From Rhizobiaceae bacterium (GTDB taxonomy: Bacteria > Pseudomonadota > Alphaproteobacteria > Rhizobiales > Rhizobiaceae): a stretch of DNA of 8,784 bases. The stretch lies in the NCBI GenBank assembly GCA_020696915.1, contig JAJFMR010000103.1, positions 1 through 8,784 of the forward strand. Direction: 5' to 3'. The notes beneath the pieces were generated by a model. That model saw only the letters and a list, made by a program, of their open reading frames with translations, was not told the origin of the DNA and did no database searches. The translations under genes were made by a program, and so were the position numbers. Shown one piece after another: positions 6,488 to 8,784 of this stretch; position 1 is the first letter of the stretch, and the number at the start of each line of letters is the position of its first letter.

Positions 6488-7639
6488 CTATTCCGCCGGC
6501 AAGGCGCGCGGCATGCGTTCGAGCCCGGCGGTTTTGCGCTTTTCCGGCCGCCTTCTGGTCAGCGCCAGCACCATGCCCATGGAGACGGCGATGGCAATGA
6601 GCGACGACCCGCCGTAGGAGATGAAGGGAAGCGTCATCCCCTTGGCCGGCATGAGCTGCAGGTTGACGCCCATATTGATAACGGACTGGAAGCCGAACAC
6701 CACCACCAGACCGGCCACGGCATAGCGTGTGAAATCATCCTGCTCCTTCAGCGCCGTGTTCAGGCCGCGCAGGACGATGAAGGCGAAGATCAGCATGATG
6801 ATCACGCAAAGCACGATGCCGAACTCCTCGCCGGCGACGGAGAACACGAAATCGGCATGGCTGTCGGGTATCAGGCGCTTGATCGTGCCCTCGCCAGGAC
6901 CGACGCCGAACCAGCCGCCCTGCACCACCGCGTCGCGACCCATGTCCACCTGGAAAGTGTCACCCTCGCCCGTCAGGAAGCGGTCGATGCGCCCGGCGAC
7001 GTGCGGGAATGCCGAATAGGCGGCAACGGCCCCCGCCACGCCCAGACCGCCGATCGTTGCGATCCACAGCCAGGGCATTCCCGCCATGAAGAACATCGCT
7101 CCCCAGGTGCCCATCACCAGGATCGTCTGGCCGAGATCGGGCTGCGCCACCAGGAGCGCAACCACCACGCCGAGCAGGATGAGCGCAAACAGGTTGCCGG
7201 GGATGTCCGGCTGGCGCCGGTGCTCGGCGAACAGCCAGGCGCAGATGATCACGAAGGCAGGCTTCAGGAATTCCGAGGGCTGCACCGACACGCCGAACAG
7301 CGAGATCCACCGATGCGATCCCTTCACCTCGACGCCGACGAACAGCACCGCCACCATAAGGGCCAGCATGGCCGCGAGCATTGCCAGCGCCAGCCTGCGG
7401 ATCTGGCGGGCATCTAGGAAGGAAACGACAAGCATCACCGCGAGCGCCGGAATCATGAACACGATCTGCCTGGTCGCGAAATGGAAGCTGTCGAGGCCGA
7501 TGCGTTCGGCGACTGCCGGGCTGGCTGCGAAGGACAGCACGATCCCCAGCCCCATCAGCGACAGAAAGGCTGCCAGGAACCATCGGTCGACGGTCCACCA
7601 CCAGTTGGCCACTGGGCTGCGGTCGAGCCGGCTCGGCAT
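6488..7639 (-). CDS. ftsW: Septal peptidoglycan glycosyltransferase FtsW (SEDS family)
   Basis: FtsW is the SEDS glycan polymerase of the divisome. It works with the class B penicillin-binding protein FtsI to polymerise lipid II at the septum. The 383-residue protein shows about ten membrane segments (the first near 19-39, the last near 341-360). SEDS motifs are KGSHRWI (106-112), QPSEFLKP (120-127), PDLGQT (167-172), GGWFGVGPGEG (241-251), HADFVF (261-266) and PFISYGGSSL (338-347). Asp263 in HADFVF corresponds to the aspartate reported as essential in FtsW and RodA. The location between murD and murG, rather than beside mrdA, argues for FtsW over RodA. It is shorter than E. coli FtsW (414 residues), as I recall for alphaproteobacteria. 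The start at 7639 overlaps the murD stop (TGATG) and has a strong ribosome binding site. Confidence 0.96.
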   Translation of the reverse strand: MPSRLDRSPVANWWWTVDRWFLAAFLSLMGLGIVLSFAASPAVAERIGLDSFHFATRQIVFMIPALAVMLVVSFLDARQIRRLALAMLAAMLALMVAVLFVGVEVKGSHRWISLFGVSVQPSEFLKPAFVIICAWLFAEHRRQPDIPGNLFALILLGVVVALLVAQPDLGQTILVMGTWGAMFFMAGMPWLWIATIGGLGVAGAVAAYSAFPHVAGRIDRFLTGEGDTFQVDMGRDAVVQGGWFGVGPGEGTIKRLIPDSHADFVFSVAGEEFGIVLCVIIMLIFAFIVLRGLNTALKEQDDFTRYAVAGLVVVFGFQSVINMGVNLQLMPAKGMTLPFISYGGSSLIAIAVSMGMVLALTRRRPEKRKTAGLERMPRALPAE

Positions 7640-8784
7640 CAGTTCATCCCTCCAATCGGCTTGACGCCCTCGATGGCATGCACGGCTTGCCTGAAGGCTT
7701 CGCCGCGGATCTCGAAATTCTTGTACTGGTCGAAACTGGCGCAGGCCGGCGACAGCAGCACGACGGCTTCGCGGGACGGGTCGTTTGCCGCATCGCGGGC
7801 GGCATGCTCGACGGCAGCCTCCAACGTGCCGGCGATCTCGTAAGCCACGGCTTCGCCGAGCGTCGCCGAAAAGGCCGGAGCAGCCTCGCCGATGAGATAG
7901 GCCTTGGCGATGCGTGCAAAATGACTGCGCAGAGGTTCGATGCCTCCCTCCTTGGGGAGCCCGCCGGCAATCCAGTAGATACGCGGGAAGCTCGACAGGG
8001 CTGGTGCTGCGGCGTCGGCATTCGTCGCCTTGGAATCATTGACGAACAGGACGTTGCCCTTCCTCCCGACCTGTTCCATGCGATGTGCCAGGCCCGGAAA
8101 GCTCTCGAGACCCGCCTGGATCTCGCCGAGGTCGAGGCCGACCTTGAGGCAGGCCGCGACCGCAGCGAGAGCGTTCTGGGCATTGTGCTGGCCACGCAGC
8201 GAGCCGATGCCTTCCAGGAAGCCGATGCGGCTGTAGCGTCCGTTCCTGGCTTCCATGAGGTTGGCGCCGTCGGCAAAATACCCGTCGGTCAGGGGCAGGC
8301 GTTTGGAAATGCGGGTAACGCCCTTTCCTGCCCTTTCGAGCCGATCGGCGATCTGCGCGCAATAGACGTCGTCGACGCCGATGATCGCCGTGTCGGAGCC
8401 GGCGACCAGCCGCTCCTTGATCGCCGCGTAATGCTGCATCGTGCCGTGGCGGTCGAGATGGTCCGGCGTCAGGTTGAGAAGCACGCCCGCGCTCGGGTCG
8501 ATCGAGGGCGCCAGGTCGATCTGGTAGGAGGAGCACTCGACGACATGAAAGCGGGCGGGCGCGGGCGGATCGAGCGTCATCACTGCGCGTCCGATGTTGC
8601 CGCCAACCTGCGTGTCGCGGCCCGCCGCACTCAGAATATGGCCGGCCAGCGCAGTCGTCGTCGACTTCCCGTTCGTTCCGGTAATCGCCACGAAAGGCGA
8701 TCCCGGCGCGGTCGCCCGCCGTTCCCGGGCGAGAATCTCGACATCGCCGATGATCTCGACGCCGCTGCCGCGCGCCAGTTCCAC
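7639..8784 (-). CDS. murD: UDP-N-acetylmuramoylalanine--D-glutamate ligase, N-terminus beyond the window
   Basis: MurD is the second Mur ligase and uses ATP to add D-glutamate to UDP-MurNAc-L-alanine. The visible 381 residues hold the central ATPase and C-terminal ligase domains. In fragment numbering these include the P-loop TGTNGKSTT (35-43), ECSSYQ (83-88), NLTPDHLDRH (104-113), GQHNAQN (198-204), NDSKATN (249-255), GGLPKEGG (274-281) and SPACASFDQYKNFEIRG (345-361), the last characteristic of MurD. About 80-85 N-terminal residues, including the UDP-binding domain, are missing because the gene runs off the right edge. The GTG at 8784 is an internal valine codon, not a start. GGLPKEGG replaces the more common GGxxKGxD wording while keeping the lysine. 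It is the first of the five dcw genes seen here. Confidence 0.96.
   Translation of the reverse strand: MELARGSGVEIIGDVEILARERRATAPGSPFVAITGTNGKSTTTALAGHILSAAGRDTQVGGNIGRAVMTLDPPAPARFHVVECSSYQIDLAPSIDPSAGVLLNLTPDHLDRHGTMQHYAAIKERLVAGSDTAIIGVDDVYCAQIADRLERAGKGVTRISKRLPLTDGYFADGANLMEARNGRYSRIGFLEGIGSLRGQHNAQNALAAVAACLKVGLDLGEIQAGLESFPGLAHRMEQVGRKGNVLFVNDSKATNADAAAPALSSFPRIYWIAGGLPKEGGIEPLRSHFARIAKAYLIGEAAPAFSATLGEAVAYEIAGTLEAAVEHAARDAANDPSREAVVLLSPACASFDQYKNFEIRGEAFRQAVHAIEGVKPIGGMN
7649..7653 (-). promoter_or_regulatory. Ribosome binding site of ftsW inside the murD 3' end
   Basis: On the minus strand GGAGG lies 9 bases upstream of the ftsW ATG at 7639, within the last codons of murD. It supports that start and shows that ftsW can also recruit ribosomes itself while its start overlaps the murD stop (TGATG). 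Confidence 0.75.

Noticed and set aside
1..8784. CRISPR arrays, tRNA or rRNA genes, insertion sequences, attachment sites
   Set aside because: No repeat-spacer pattern, cloverleaf-like sequence, transposase or integrase motif, or terminal repeats were found on reading both strands.

Overview
The window comes from a high-GC alphaproteobacterium. The most likely group is Rhizobiales (Hyphomicrobiales), in or near Phyllobacteriaceae such as Mesorhizobium. This rests on the gene order murD-ftsW-murG-murC-murB, on the wording of the MurB, MurC and FtsW proteins, and on GC-rich third codon positions. The genus-level guess is inference from memory of family sequences, not a search.

Layout: positions 1-291 hold no gene I can recognise. 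They contain a 13-bp tandem duplication and end in a strong ribosome binding site. Positions 292-2049 (+) encode a complete exported gamma-glutamyltransferase. Convergent to it, with only 8 bases between the stop codons, is a small histidine-phosphatase-family gene (2058-2633, -) whose active-site arginines look substituted. Positions 2634-2975 are a stretch of lower GC without a convincing gene. From 2976 to the right edge, five minus-strand genes form a tightly packed division and cell wall (dcw) operon: murD (cut by the window edge), ftsW, murG, murC and murB.

How the genes work together: MurB and MurC complete and start the stem peptide on UDP-MurNAc. MurD adds D-glutamate. MurG turns lipid I into lipid II. 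FtsW polymerises lipid II into septal glycan. Start and stop codons overlap at murD/ftsW (TGATG), murG/murC (ATGA) and murC/murB (ATGA), which suggests translational coupling. The GGT acts in the periplasm on glutathione and other gamma-glutamyl compounds and has no evident link to the operon.

The main oddity is positional. In most alphaproteobacteria murB is followed by ddl-ftsQ-ftsA-ftsZ. Here the cluster stops at murB and runs into a low-GC junction followed by unrelated genes, so a rearrangement or insertion probably separates the two halves of the dcw cluster. I see no mobile element, CRISPR array, RNA gene or clearly new system in the window.
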